Assembly: GCF_901709675.1 (NCBI RefSeq)
Contig: NC_051102.1
Coordinates: 398,912-462,911 of the forward strand
Reading direction: 5' to 3'
Source: Syngnathus acus
Lineage: Eukaryota; Chordata; Actinopteri; Syngnathiformes; Syngnathidae
Length of the DNA stretch: 64,000 bases
A program made the position numbers and the translations under genes. Positions 44,997 to 56,392 of the stretch are shown piece after piece. Every line of letters starts with the position of its first letter. Positions within the stretch are counted from its first letter, which is position 1. The notes beneath the pieces are model-generated. The model ran no database searches and was not told the DNA's origin. It worked only from the letters and a program-made list of their open reading frames with translations.

Positions 44997-45240
44997 GACG
45001 TCTAACCAGACGTCGCAGCTAAAACACGTCTAAAAGTTGTCTAAAGTGTAACATATAGACGTCTATGCCATAGACGTCTATAGCATGGATGTCTAAAAGA
45101 TGTCCATTAGACGTCTATGCTATAGACGTCTTTTAGACATCTAAATGACGTCTAATCGACGTCTAAAAGACGTCTTTTAGACGTCTACGGGATAGACGTC
45201 TATTAGACGTCTATTAGACATCTATATGTGAAAGTTTTTT
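44997..45240. repeat. cluster of TAGACGTCTA palindromes
   Basis: About a dozen GACGTC or near variants occur in 240 bp, mostly as TAGACGTCTA with TATAGACGTCTAT extensions, separated by 5-15 bp. The strand is nearly self-complementary throughout. A second copy at 49435-49678 belongs to the tandem duplication. Related arrays are at 56030-56392 and 59757-59840. Confidence 0.9.
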
Positions 45241-45368
45241 TTTAGACGTTTATTGAGTAGATGTTTGAATGATGGCTAATAGCTATTAGCGCAATTAGCG
45301 CTAATAGCTAGTGATTGTTTGAACATCGAGACGTCTATTCAACATTGAGGTTCTCTTCAACACATTTA

Positions 45369-46144
45369 CCGTGTTTTTCCATGCATAATGCGCCCCCGTG
45401 CATAATACGCACCCTAAAAATAGCATGTCGATGCTGGAAAGAAGCATGTACCCATGTATAATACGCACCCAAATTTTGACTCTTAAGTCCGTAAACGTAA
45501 AATTATTTCAGAAAAAAGATCATCTTTGGGAACAACCGGATGTTATTCTGCCGGTCAGTATCACTGCGCATGCGGTAGCAAACTCGATAGCGAAGAAATG
45601 TTTCGGATTTGTGTAGGGTACATTGTGACAGCAAACGAGCAGGTGATCGAGCAAGCGTCTGATACGAGAGCATTGTGTTCGTATGGAGCGTGTTTGAAGT
45701 GAACAGCAGAGAAGAAAGGAACAAGGCAAAGTGTTGTGAAATAAAATATTACCTGTAATACGCATTTAGGTAGAGAACTGAACTCTCGCTCTTTATATAG
45801 CTGACGTGTCTGGCGCATCCGTTCTGCGCATCTGTAATGGCGGCCTCCGTATGATATCCGGTTTGCGATGGAGATTAAAAAACAAACAATATTTGACAAT
45901 AACACACCATCAAGGATTGCACCATCGCATCAAACGATGTGTCGTCAATTATGAATTTTACTGATAAGTGTGTTGGGCTGAATGCGATGCGCGATTGACA
46001 ACAAACAAGAAGAAAGGTGTGATTTCAAGTTTTATTTCGAGGGAGATTTTCTTCAAAAATTGTTGTACCCATGCATAATGCGCACCCCAGATTTTAGGAC
46101 AATAAATTAGTTAAATTTTGCGCATTATGCATGGTAAAACACGG
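45369..46144. mobile_element. TA-target element subfamily (CCGTGTTTTTCCATGC ends), copy 4
   Basis: The left end CCGTGTTTTTCCATGCATAA and right end (GCATGGTAAAACACGG) are inverted. TA precedes the left end; CA follows the right. The inside contains GCGCATTATGCATGG-type motifs and the reverse complement of part of the block found in copies 3, 5 and 7 (the region with 'gcaaacgagcaggtgatcg'). Duplicated at 49807-50581. Confidence 0.75.
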
Positions 46145-47163
46145 CAACCAGTGATCCTTACCTTTGTGTAGTTCCAGGATGTTGTGAAAATGCATTTGAT
46201 TAGTGATGGTCCAGGGTGTGAAAATTTACGTTTTTAATACAGAAATAGGTTTCAGTAACAGTCATATTTATATTACCTGCAGATATAAATACCGTTTTTT
46301 TCCATGTATAATGCGCAAAATTTAACTAATTTATTGTCCTAAAATCCGGGGTGCGCATTATACATGGGTACAATTCTTTTTAAAAAATTGTTTTTTTAAA
46401 TTTTTTTTTTTTTGAAGAAAATCATGGTACAACAATTTTTGAAGAAAATCTTGTCACGGATGGAGTGTGGAAAGGAAGAGGGCGACCAAGTGCAGCTTGA
46501 ACCAGGGTTCATTGGAGGAACTCAAAACACAGACTTGGTAAACTAACATAACTCTCTAACAAAACCAACAACAGGACTGACCGACAAAGACGTGGAACAA
46601 AAAGACAGGGGGACATTACCAAAGACAGGAACAGAAACCTGTGTTATTGTCAAATATTGTTTGTTTTTTAATCTCCATCGCGGACTGGACGTCATACGGA
46701 GGCAGTATCACTGCGCATGCGCACTATGGATCCGATGCGAATAGTCCTCTTCTCTTCTTGACTGACAATGAATGTGATAGTTTAATACATACAATCAGCA
46801 AATAACAAAATACGTATTACAGGTAATATTTTATTTCACAACACTTTGCCTTGTTCCTTTCGTCTCTGCTGTTCACTTCAAACACGCTCCATACGAACGC
46901 AATGCTCTCGTATCAGACGCTTGCTCGATCACCTGCTCGTTTGCTGTCACAATGTACCCTACACAAATCCGAAACATTTGTTGCGGCTCCGAGTCACGAC
47001 GAGGGGCAAGTTTTGGTTTCCAAGGGTGTTTTTATTCCTCTTCAACTTCTCTCCCATACAGAGCCGCCTTTTTCACATGTCCGCACGTCACTTTCCTCTC
47101 TTTTCATTTTAACCTAACTGATCGCGGTGGTGCCTTTAGGGCAGTCGGAGAAAATTTCCGTCA

Positions 47164-49234
47164 AGGGCTGTGGACTCGGTCGGATTTTTGCACCGAGTCC
47201 GAGTCCGGCCTCTTGACCATGAGTCCGAGTCCGGCTGTCCATTTTTTCTGTTAATTCATGTGACTGGTTAGTCTTTATTCAAGGCTAATTTAGATCAAAA
47301 TCTAAATAATTACAACAGTTTTGTGATGGCTTTGTCTTTATTAAACATATAAACGAATACAATAAACAGATACTTTCAAGTTTTAATCATTAATTACACC
47401 ATTATAGCTCAGACATTTATCTAAACACAAATAATTAGTGACGACCCCTTATTTGGAAAGCGAAAAACCCATGTCGTACGGCGTCAGCACTATGTTGTTT
47501 TCAATAAAAACATGAAGAACTCGCGTTTGCGTCAGTCAATTTTAATTTTTATAAAGGATTATTCTCATTTGATGTCTTTAAATTCATCCGCGTTCTGCCA
47601 TTGAAGCGGGGTGCATTCAAAGACCAGTCGTACAGACGGAACACTCATTCACTTCACCAAAACGCAACAATATAATTACGTGAGCTCTTTGCATAAACCT
47701 CGATGCAAAGAAACTCCTCTTTTTGGGTACAGGCTACAAGGAGTATATATTACAAAGGAGACTTTATACTTAATTGTGATCATCATTCATCCATCCATCC
47801 ATTTTATTTTATTACTCAGGTATTTTCAAAGCAAATTAATATTGTTGCATTTATTAATTTGCTTTAACATGACAGCGCAATATAATTAAAAGCTGACACG
47901 ATAGCAATGTCAAACGTGTTCATTTAAGAAAAAGCCACACACGTTTTGTGATCAAATCTTTCATAACGAGAATGATTTGAGTGAATTGATTTTACAATTT
48001 TTATCCCCCCTCCCCACCATCTGTCACTTTGCTTGGGACAAAAGGAGCCTTCAGAACTGAAATTTCTTCTCAATTATTCATTCAAATCAATTCACTCAAA
48101 TCATTCTCGTTATGAAAGATTTGATCACAAAACGTTTCCGTCTGTACGACTGGTCTTTGAATGCACCCCGCTTCAATGGCAGAACGCGGATTAATTTAAA
48201 GACATCAAATGAGAATAATCCTTTATAAAAATTAAAATTGACTGACGCAAACGTGAGTTCATGTTTTTATTGAAAACAACATAGTGTTGACGCCGTACGC
48301 CGCCGTACGACATCGGGTTTTCGCTATAATTCGGTATAATCTTAATCTTTAATAATTCGACCAGCTCAGTGGCCTAGTGGTAGTGTCCACCCTGAGACTG
48401 GAAGGTTGTGGGTTCAAACCCCGGCCGGGTCATACCAAAGACTATAAAAATGGGACCCATTGCCTCCTCAGCATTAAGGGGTTGGAATTGGGGGGTTAGA
48501 TCACCAACTGATTCCCGAGCGCGGCACCGCTGCTGCTCACTGCTCCCCTCTCCCCCAGGGGATGGATTAAAATCACACGGGGATGGGTTAAATGCAGAGG
48601 ACAAATTTCACCACACCCAGGTGTGTGTGTGACGATCATTGGGACTTTAATCTTTAATAATTCGAGGTAGTCCACCCTCACCCAAAGTTAAGGTTTCGTG
48701 GGAATATTATTGTCATAATTGTCTGGACCATATATGATAATTGTTTAATGGTAGTTATTGATAGATCTTGAAGATGTCAAGTTATAGGTGCATAAGACTA
48801 TGTTGTTCATGCATATAGCACGTTCATTGTAAGAGGGGAAGAGATGTTGTGTATTTTGGGCTAACTCAAATTCCGTAGTAGAAAAACCCCGGAAGTGGGA
48901 TGGGCATTCTGTGTTGTTCTGGTACGCCCTGTGAACGCACTGTGAGTAAGGAATAAAGCAGTTATCATTCACGTCGTTGTCCGACCTATTCTTGCTATCT
49001 AAGAACCTGGAAAATAGTAAGGATATAATTTGCGAGTTTGGTGGAGTTTTTACTGCTTCCTCCAACTCCTACCGCGCTGACTGTAACCTGACACTCTCTG
49101 GCTGCGTCTTGCCTCTTTTTTTTATTGTCGGACTCGGTGGACTCGGTCAAAATCAGCACCGAGTCAGAGTCCGAGTCCGGCAAAAATGACCGAGTCCGTC
49201 CGAGTCCCCGAGTCCGAACCGAGTCCACAGCCCT
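47164..49234. mobile_element. TIR element with GAGTCCG subterminal repeats, duplicate
   Basis: Second copy of 42726-44796, with the same perfect AGGGCTGTGGACTCGG ends and nested contents. It arose by the segmental duplication, not by an independent transposition. Confidence 0.8.
48361..48648 (+). mobile_element. complete tRNA-derived SINE, duplicate
   Basis: Copy of the SINE at 43923-44210 with the same flanking 17-bp duplication, carried by unit 2 of the tandem duplication. Confidence 0.93.
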
Positions 49235-49806
49235 GCACTGCAGGCCTTTGCTGCAGTAAAAGGGACTTGAGTATTAAAAGAATATTACAAACTTATTTTT
49301 AACCGAAAGTAATACCACTACTAGAAACTCCAGTACTCTTAGAAATCCTGCTTGAGCTGTTCCAGCAATGGCAGTAATCTGTTAAATGATATTATGATTA
49401 AATTCTTCTCTCCATACTTATGTATGAGCATTTTGACGTCTAACCAGACGTCGCAGCTAAAACACGTCTAAAAGTTGTCTAAAGTGTAACATATAGACGT
49501 CTATGCCATAGACGTCTATAGCATGGATGTCTAAAAGATGTCCATTAGACGTCTATGCTATAGACGTCTTTTAGACATCTAAATGACGTCTAATCGACGT
49601 CTAAAAGACGTCTTTTAGACGTCTACGGGATAGACGTCTATTAGACGTCTATTAGACATCTATATGTGAAAGTTTTTTTTTAGACGTTTATTGAGTAGAT
49701 GTTTGAATGATGGCTAATAGCTATTAGCGCGATTAGCGCTAATAGCTAGTGATTGTTTGAACATCGAGACGTCTATTCAACATTGAGGTTCTCTTCAACA
49801 CATTTA

Positions 49807-50581
49807 CCGTGTTTTTCCATGCATAATGCGCCCCCGTGCATAATACGCACCCTAAAAATAGCATGTCGATGCTGGAAAGAAGCATGTACCCATGTATAAT
49901 ACGCACCCAAATTTTGACTCTTAAGTCCGTAAACGTAAAATTATTTCAGAAAAAAGATCATCTTTGGGAACAACCGGATGTTATTCTGCCGGTCAGTATC
50001 ACTGCGCATGCGGTAGCAAACTCGATAGCGAAGAAATGTTTCGGATTTGTGTAGGGTACATTGTGACAGCAAACGAGCAGGTGATCGAGCAAGCGTCTGA
50101 TACGAGAGCATTGTGTTCGTATGGAGCGTGTTTGAAGTGAACAGCAGAGAAGAAAGGAACAAGGCAAAGTGTTGTGAAATAAAATATTACCTGTAATACG
50201 CATTTAGGTAGAGAACTGAACTCTCGCTCTTTATATAGCTGACGTGTCTGGCGCATCCGTTCTGCGCATCTGTAATGGCGGCCTCCGTATGATATCCGGT
50301 TTGCGATGGAGATTAAAAAACAAACAATATTTGACAATAACACACCATCAAGGATTGCACCATCGCATCAAACGATGTGTCGTCAATTATGAATTTTACT
50401 GATAAGTATGTTGGGCTGAATGCGATGCGCGATTGACAACAAACAAAAGAAAGGTGTGATTTCAAGTTTTATTTCGAGGGAGATTTTCTTCAAAAATTGT
50501 TGTACCCATGCATAATGCGCACCCCAGATTTTAGGACAATAAATTAGTTAAATTTTGCGCATTATGCATGGTAAAACACGG
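49807..50581. mobile_element. TA-target element subfamily, copy 6 (duplicate of copy 4)
   Basis: Copy of 45369-46144 inside unit 2. It differs by a small deletion in 'acaaacaaaagaaagg' and a G-to-A change nearby. Confidence 0.75.
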
Positions 50582-50728
50582 CAACCAGTGATCCTTACCT
50601 TTGTGTAGTTCCAGGATGTTGTGAAAATGCATTTGATTAGTGATGGTCCAGGGTGTGAAAATTTACGTTTTTAATACAGAAATAGGTTTCAGTAACAGTC
50701 ATATTTATATTACCTGCAGATATAAATA

Positions 50729-51988
50729 CCGTTTTTTTCCATGTATAATGCGCAAAATTTAACTAATTTATTGTCCTAAAATCCGGGGTGCGCATTATAC
50801 ATGGGTACAATTCTTTTTAAAAAATTGTTTTTTTAAATTTTTTTTTTTTTGAAGAAAATCATGGTACAACAATTTTTGAAGAAAATCTTGTCACGGATGG
50901 AGTGTGGAAAGGAAGAGGGCGACCAAGTGCAGCTTGAACCAGGGTTCATTGGAGGAACTCAAAACACAGACTTGGTAAACTAACATAACTCTCTAACAAA
51001 ACCAACAACAGGACTGACCGACAAAGACGTGGAACAAAAAGACAGGGGGACATTACCAAAGACAGGAACAGAAACCTGTGTTATTGTCAAATATTGTTTG
51101 TTTTTTAATCTCCATCGCGGACTGGACGTCATACGGAGGCAGTATCACTGCGCATGCGCACTATGGATCCGATGCGAATAGTCCTCTTCTCTTCTTGACT
51201 GACAATGAATGTGATAGTTTAATACATACAATCAGCAAATAACAAAATACGTATTACAGGTAATATTTTATTTCACAACACTTTGCCTTGTTCCTTTCGT
51301 CTCTGCTGTTCACTTCAAACACGCTCCATACGAACGCAATGCTCTCGTATCAGACGCTTGCTCGATCACCTGCTCGTTTGCTGTCACAATGTACCCTACA
51401 CAAATCCGAAACATTTGTTGCGGCTCCGAGTCACGACGAGGGGCAAGTTTTGGTTTCCAAGGGTGTTTTTATTCCTCTTCAACTTCTCTCCCATACAGAG
51501 CCGCCTTTTTCACATGTCCGCACGTCACTTTCCTCTCTTTTCATTTTAACCTAACTGATCGCGGTGGTGCCTTTATGGGCAGTCGGACAAATCAACGCCA
51601 ACAAAAAAAATACATCCAGCCTAGTTAAGACCATACCAAAGACTATAAAAATGGGACCCATTGCCTCCCTGCTTGGCACTCAGCATTAAGGGTTGGAATT
51701 GGGGTGTTAGATCACCAAATGATTCCCGAGCGCGGCGCCGCTGCTGCTCACTGCTCCCCTCTCCCCCAGGGGATGGATCAAAATCACACGGGGATGGGTC
51801 AAATGCAGAGGACAAATTTCACCACACCCAGATGCGTGTGACGATCATTGGGACTTAAAAAGAAAAAAAAAAAAAAGTCAAAATTTGGGTGCGTATTATA
51901 CATGGGTACAGGCTTTTTTCCAGCATTGACATGCCATTTTTAGGGTGCGTATTATACATGGGGGCGCATTATACATGAAAAAAAACGG
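50729..51988. mobile_element. TA-target TIR element, copy 7, complete (1260 bp)
   Basis: This is the most complete uninterrupted copy. The left end CCGTTTTTTTCCATGTATAA and the right end with AAAAAAACGG are present, with TA on both sides (50727-50728, 51989-51990). It holds the block shared with units 1 and 2, then GCCTTTATGGGCAGTCGG, a headless SINE and the right end. It forms the third, partial unit of the tandem array. Confidence 0.88.
51630..51856 (+). mobile_element. headless SINE inside TA-target copy 7
   Basis: It runs from CCATACCAAAGACTATAAAA to GATCATTGGGACTT with no internal insertion. It is in the same position as the SINE at 29571, so it is an ancestral part of this element subfamily. 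Confidence 0.85.
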
Positions 51989-51990
51989 TA

Positions 51991-53140
51991 CACCTTTTGA
52001 TGTTAAAATTAACCAAAATGATAATTGAACCTAAATAAATACATTTTTTCAAACATTATCCAACCATCACAAATATAAATGTGCAATGTTTTTAAATCAT
52101 ATGTTTAAAAATGTAAAACTATACATACAGTATTAAAAAATGGGGGCTATTTAATAGAACAAAACTACTACGTTACAATATAAATATATACATATTTTAT
52201 GTAGGACATAAACAAAACAACCAGCTCGGCAAATCACAACAATATAAACATCACTCTCTTGTGGGCTTTTGATAGCCCCCTTTGCGACTCAGCGCTGGAG
52301 CCCGTTTTAATTTTAAAGCCATTGCGGTCCTTGTTTTATCATCCGTGGCCTCTGTGCGTGTCGCCAACAACTTCTACAAAGATGAACTCGATGTACTACA
52401 TCTGGCACCACCCATTGTAGACCTTGGGATTACTCTGTAAAAGAAATGTGAATATGGGGAAAAAAAACGCGACTACCTGTAAAATAGTTTTTGCTTGATG
52501 CATCTCATGTCAGTCGCACATTTCGAACATGAAGCAATCGCACAGGAACGAACAGACAGGTTTTTTTTTTATTTACCGGCGCTATCAGAGCAATCTTCCT
52601 GAGGGCTTTCTGCACGAGTCAGACGAGCACACATATTGAACGTTGTCATTGTCATTTGTGTAGAGTCTACAACAGAAAAAAATGTCAACATTGAGCGCAG
52701 CCACCACATCGTAAGCCTTCACTGTTGTCTTTTCTTAATCTACAGTACAGATGTCAAACTAAGCATACCGGTCCATGGTCTTGGAAAGATGCAGGTCTCC
52801 AAATCAGCGGCCTCCAAACACAAGACTGCTTTGCAATCTGTATATAAGGAATTATGAACAGTGTCTCAGAAGAGTGGAATTAAGAGTAGACAAAATTGAA
52901 TTGAGGACTTTCTTTCTTGTAAATCAAGCAAAAAAGTAACTGAAAAGTCAGTAACTTTGACAGTACAGCAGTTAAACCAAACAGAACCCTACAGGTTCCA
53001 TTTGTAAGCTATCAAGAGTGTGTGGGGGGACATCCAAAAGTTTGACTAACCAATTCTAAGCTTAATCATTCTGTCATTCAGTCTTACATCCTGTTTGTCA
53101 TTTATTCCCTTGGACATCATGTCAAAGGTCTCTAGATCAG
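51991..53140. other. single-copy-looking AT-rich sequence, no confirmed gene
   Basis: No transposon was recognised here. A block at 52300-52440 is higher in GC and open in several frames on both strands, with acceptor-like TTTTGCGACTCAG (+) and TTTCTTTTACAG (-) at its edges. I cannot decide whether it is an exon. Confidence 0.4.
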
Positions 53141-55828
53141 TCATGGGCACCGTCCACTCTCCGCGTCACATTCTGAACGAGAGTTGAGGCTCCTCAGCCC
53201 AGGGATTGCCAGAGGGGGCTCCACGATGACCTTCAGAAGCTCTGAGAATAAAGAGAAATAGAAATAAAATACTCACTTAAATTACTGCAGCTATGACCTC
53301 TTTTTAAATGACTAATGCCTACAAAAAAAACCTCTTACTTTTCCCTGTCATGGGCGTTTCACACTCACTTCCTAGCTGTTGAAGAATGAAGCAAATGTTA
53401 ACCGCAAGATTCAAATGAACCATTCTCCAATGATAAACTGCCCTGTTTGAAAAAAAAAAAATGGTGGCATTCTGTCTGTGCTTTTGAATGTGGTGCAAAT
53501 TAATTTGGCTTTTGTACATATCCAATCGCGTTATTTTAAAATAGTACTGATAAAATTGCTTGCTCCACAAGTTGTTATCCAAATGATGAAAATGTACAGG
53601 GTAAACCTGGGTTTTATTTTGCACTTTGACATCCGCCATGGTTTCCGGAGTGTGAAAGTCAAGGCAATGAATGACATGTCATAAATGCATGTACCATATT
53701 GAAGATTGCAATTACAACATACACTTTTTGCATATGCGCGACAATATCTAAGCATACATAAGTATATTCAAACCATACAATAACAGATCAATTATGATGA
53801 CAACATCCCGGGTCGAGCGCTGAAGGACTGCGCTGGGGAGCTGGCGGGTGTCTTCACGGACATCTTCAACATTTCCCTGCAGCAGGCCGTCGTCCCTTCG
53901 TGTTTCAAGGCTGCCACCATCGTACCTGTGCCGAAGAAACCTGCCCCGTCCTGCTTCAATGACTACCGCCCCGTGGCACTGACGCCCATCATCATGAAGT
54001 GCTTTGAGCGGCTTGTCATGGAGCACATCAGATCCATTCTACCCCCCACCATAGACCCCTTCCAGTTTGCGTACCGAGCCAAACGGTCCTCTGGGGATGC
54101 CATCTGCTCGGCCCTCCACTCGGCCCTCACCCACCTGGAGAGTAGGGACTCGTATGTGAGACTCTGATGAAGGCGGAAGAACCCGCCGAAACATGTCAGG
54201 TAAATGAACCTAAAGAAAATTGTTTGATATAGAAGAACCAGTGAAGTAATTGTGAGATTGCTGTTTGTGGACTTCAGTTCTGCCTTCAACACCATTGTGC
54301 CACAACGACTCATCTGCAAACTCGCCAAGCTGGGCCTCAGTACCTACCTCTGCAACTGGCTACTAGACTTCCTCAGTCAGAGACCTCAGGTGGTACGTGT
54401 TGGCGACAAGATCTCCGCCAGCATCACGCTGAGCACGGGGGCCCCCCAAGGCTGCGTGCTCAGTCCGCTGCTCTTCACCCTGCTGACGCATGACTGCGCT
54501 GCAACCTACAGCACCAACCGCATGGTGAAATTTGCTGACGACACGACTCTGGTGGGTCTCATCACCAAGGGCGACGAGACTCTATACAGGTTGGAGGTTG
54601 ACCTTCTGGCCACGTGGTGCAAGGACAACAACCTCCTGCTGAACGTCGACAAGACAAAGGAGATTGTTGTTGACTTCCGGAAGGGTCACGCCCAACACCT
54701 GCCGCTGACCATCGACGGTGCTGTGGTGGAGAGAGTGAGCGGCACCAGGTTCCTGGGGGTGCACATCAGTGAGGATCTCTCCTGGTCCACCAACACCGCA
54801 TCACTGGCGAAGAAGGCCCAGCGCCGCCTGTACTTCCTGCGGAAGCTCAGGCGAGCGTGTGCTCCTCCGGCCGTCATGACTACATTTTACCGTGGCACCA
54901 TTGAGAGCGTCCTCTCCAGTTGTATTGCTGTTTGGGGTGGTAGCTGCACTGACTACAACATGAAGGCCCTCCAGCGCATAGTGAACACGGCTGGTAAGAT
55001 TATTGGTGCTTCACTCCCCTCCTTGAAGGACATTTACACCTCCCATCTCACCCGCAAGGCGACCACGATTGTGAGTGATGTGAGTCACCCCGCTCACTCT
55101 CTGTTCGATCTTCTGCCCTCTGGGAAGAGGTACAGGAGTCTGCGCTCCCGCACCACCAGACTCACCAACAGCGTCATACTCCAGGCTGTTAGGATCCTGA
55201 ACTCTCTCCCCCCTTCTGGGTAGCATCCTGTACTTTTGCGCTATATTCTGTCTGCTGTATGCACACTTGCTCCGTTTTGCTCCTCTTATTTATTGTGTTA
55301 TTTGTTTATTTATTATTTATTCATCGCGCTTATTATTCATTGTTTGTGCCTTCTTGTTTTTATTTTGTGTTGTTTGCTTGTATGTATGTCGTGTACTATG
55401 TCTTGTCACCGTGGGATAGTGGAAACGTAATTTCGATTTCTTTGTGTGTCTTGACATGTGGAGAGATTGACAATAAAGCTGACTTTGACTTTGACAATTT
55501 CCAAAGATAATGCAAGGCAGTTGTGATTACTTCTACAATCAAGAATAAATCAAAAATCAATCTGTACCTTGTGGAGTCCGGTCAGTTTTTAATACAGATG
55601 CTCCTCTTATCTCCAGGCTTGGAGTCTGAAAAGGGAAAAAGAAGATGTCTGATTTGACAATTCACCCATTAACCGCTGTTAATAACATGACACAACACAA
55701 TTTTAACTTTTGAAGTAATTTGCCTTAGAGTTCCAAGGCCTGTTGAGCGCAAAACAAAGTTAGGTGCACATTTTAATGACAGAATATATAAACACCTACT
55801 TTTTCACGTGCCACTTCTTGTGCTAAAT
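53141..55828 (-). CDS. candidate C-terminal exons of an unrecognised minus-strand gene
   Basis: Three minus-strand segments have acceptors, donors and matching phases. 55828-55800 encodes [10 protein letters not shown] (donor GTAGGT). 55625-55568 has acceptor CCCTTTTCAG, donor GTACAG and encodes [19 protein letters not shown]. 53241-53141 has acceptor TCTCTTTATTCTCAG and encodes [18 protein letters not shown], a short Cys-containing end and TGA. The phases (0, then 1) join without a shift, and only one frame of the middle piece is open. A further segment at 55930-55863 (acceptor TTTCATTCGCAG, VTKPFTPDELWDDGMEKM then TAA) could be an alternative last exon. The Rex1 LINE at 53799-55495 would lie in the last intron. 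I do not recognise the protein, and upstream exons were not found in the window. Confidence 0.35.
53799..55495 (+). mobile_element. 5'-truncated Rex1/Babar-type LINE
   Basis: It starts at GACAACATCCCGGGTCGAGC within the RT and runs to AATAAAGCTGACTTTGACTT plus TGAC. The frames contain [49 protein letters not shown] and [11 protein letters not shown]. The coding region is open except for a 90-bp insertion at 54162-54251. It is closely related to the copies at 14.6, 20.5 and 61.3 kb. Confidence 0.92.
54162..54251. mobile_element. 90-bp insertion in the Rex1 LINE with 6-bp duplication
   Basis: The flanks GTGAGA (54156-54161, 54252-54257) are duplicated; other Rex1 copies read TATGTGAGATTGCTG with one. 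The insert contains CTGATGAAGGCGGAAG and GCCGAAACATGTCAGGTAAA, a stem-forming motif (GGCGG...CCGCC). It may be a tiny retroposed fragment. Confidence 0.7.
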
Positions 55829-56029
55829 CTGGAGTCACAAACCCATGGGTAAAAAAGGGAAATTACATCTTTTCCATGCCATCATCCCAAAGCTCATCTG
55901 GAGTGAATGGTTTTGTAACTTTTTTGTGCCCTGCGAATGAAACGAATGAATTCAATCCAATTCAATTCAGTTCAAATTACAGATTGGTTGTGGGTTTAAT
56001 ATTTCATATTTGATGCATTTAATTTTGTC

Positions 56030-56392
56030 GTCTAGTTTAGGTCTATCTGTAGACTATTTTAGGTTATTCTATAGACCTAATATAGACGTCTAAATTCAGT
56101 CTATGTGTAGACCTAATATAGACGTCTAAATTAGGTCTACAGATAGACCTAATATAGACGTCTATTTTAGGTCTATCTATAGACGTAATTTAGACGTCTA
56201 TAAAATAACCTAAAATAACCTAATATAGACGTCTATTTTAGGTCTATATATAGACGTAATTTAGACGTCTATAGAATGACCTAAAATAACCTAATATAGA
56301 CGTCTATTTCAGGTCTATATATAGACGTAATTTAGACGTCTATAAAATAACCTAAAATAGACGTCTATATCAGGTTACAGAAATAACTTAGA
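56030..56392. repeat. TAGACGTCTA palindrome array with 71-bp tandem units
   Basis: Three 71-bp units start at 56148, 56219 and 56290 (CCTAATATAGACGTCTATTT start). They are preceded by shorter variants with TAGGTCTA and TAGACCTA. Nearly every word is a palindrome or half of one. The array abuts the 3' end of the minus-strand LINE. Confidence 0.9.

Larger units (their letters stand above)
41836..46291. repeat. 4.44-kb tandem duplication, unit 1
   Basis: The unit runs from the left end of one TA-target element to the left end of the next. It is repeated at 46292-50728 in the same orientation with a spacing of 4438 bp over most of its length. By eye the units differ only by a longer T-rich tract near 41935-41975 in unit 1 and a handful of single-base changes or small indels (for example 44258, 44971, 45292, 45968). 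The third repeat of the first 0.87 kb begins at 50729. Confidence 0.93.
46292..50728. repeat. 4.44-kb tandem duplication, unit 2
   Basis: Near-identical copy of 41836-46291. It contains the TA-target left part (46292-47163), the GAGTCCG TIR element (47164-49234), the foldback (47459-48325), a SINE (48361-48648), the TAGACGTCTA cluster (49435-49678) and the second TA-target subfamily copy (49807-50581). Confidence 0.93.

Noticed and set aside
44997-45240. CRISPR-like array
   Set aside because: Repeats are short palindromes at irregular spacing without unique uniform spacers, and the genome is eukaryotic.
52277-52440. Possible + strand exon (ANNFYKDELDVLHLAPP) or minus-strand exon
   Set aside because: Both strands are open with acceptor-like edges and no partner exon; evidence is insufficient to choose.
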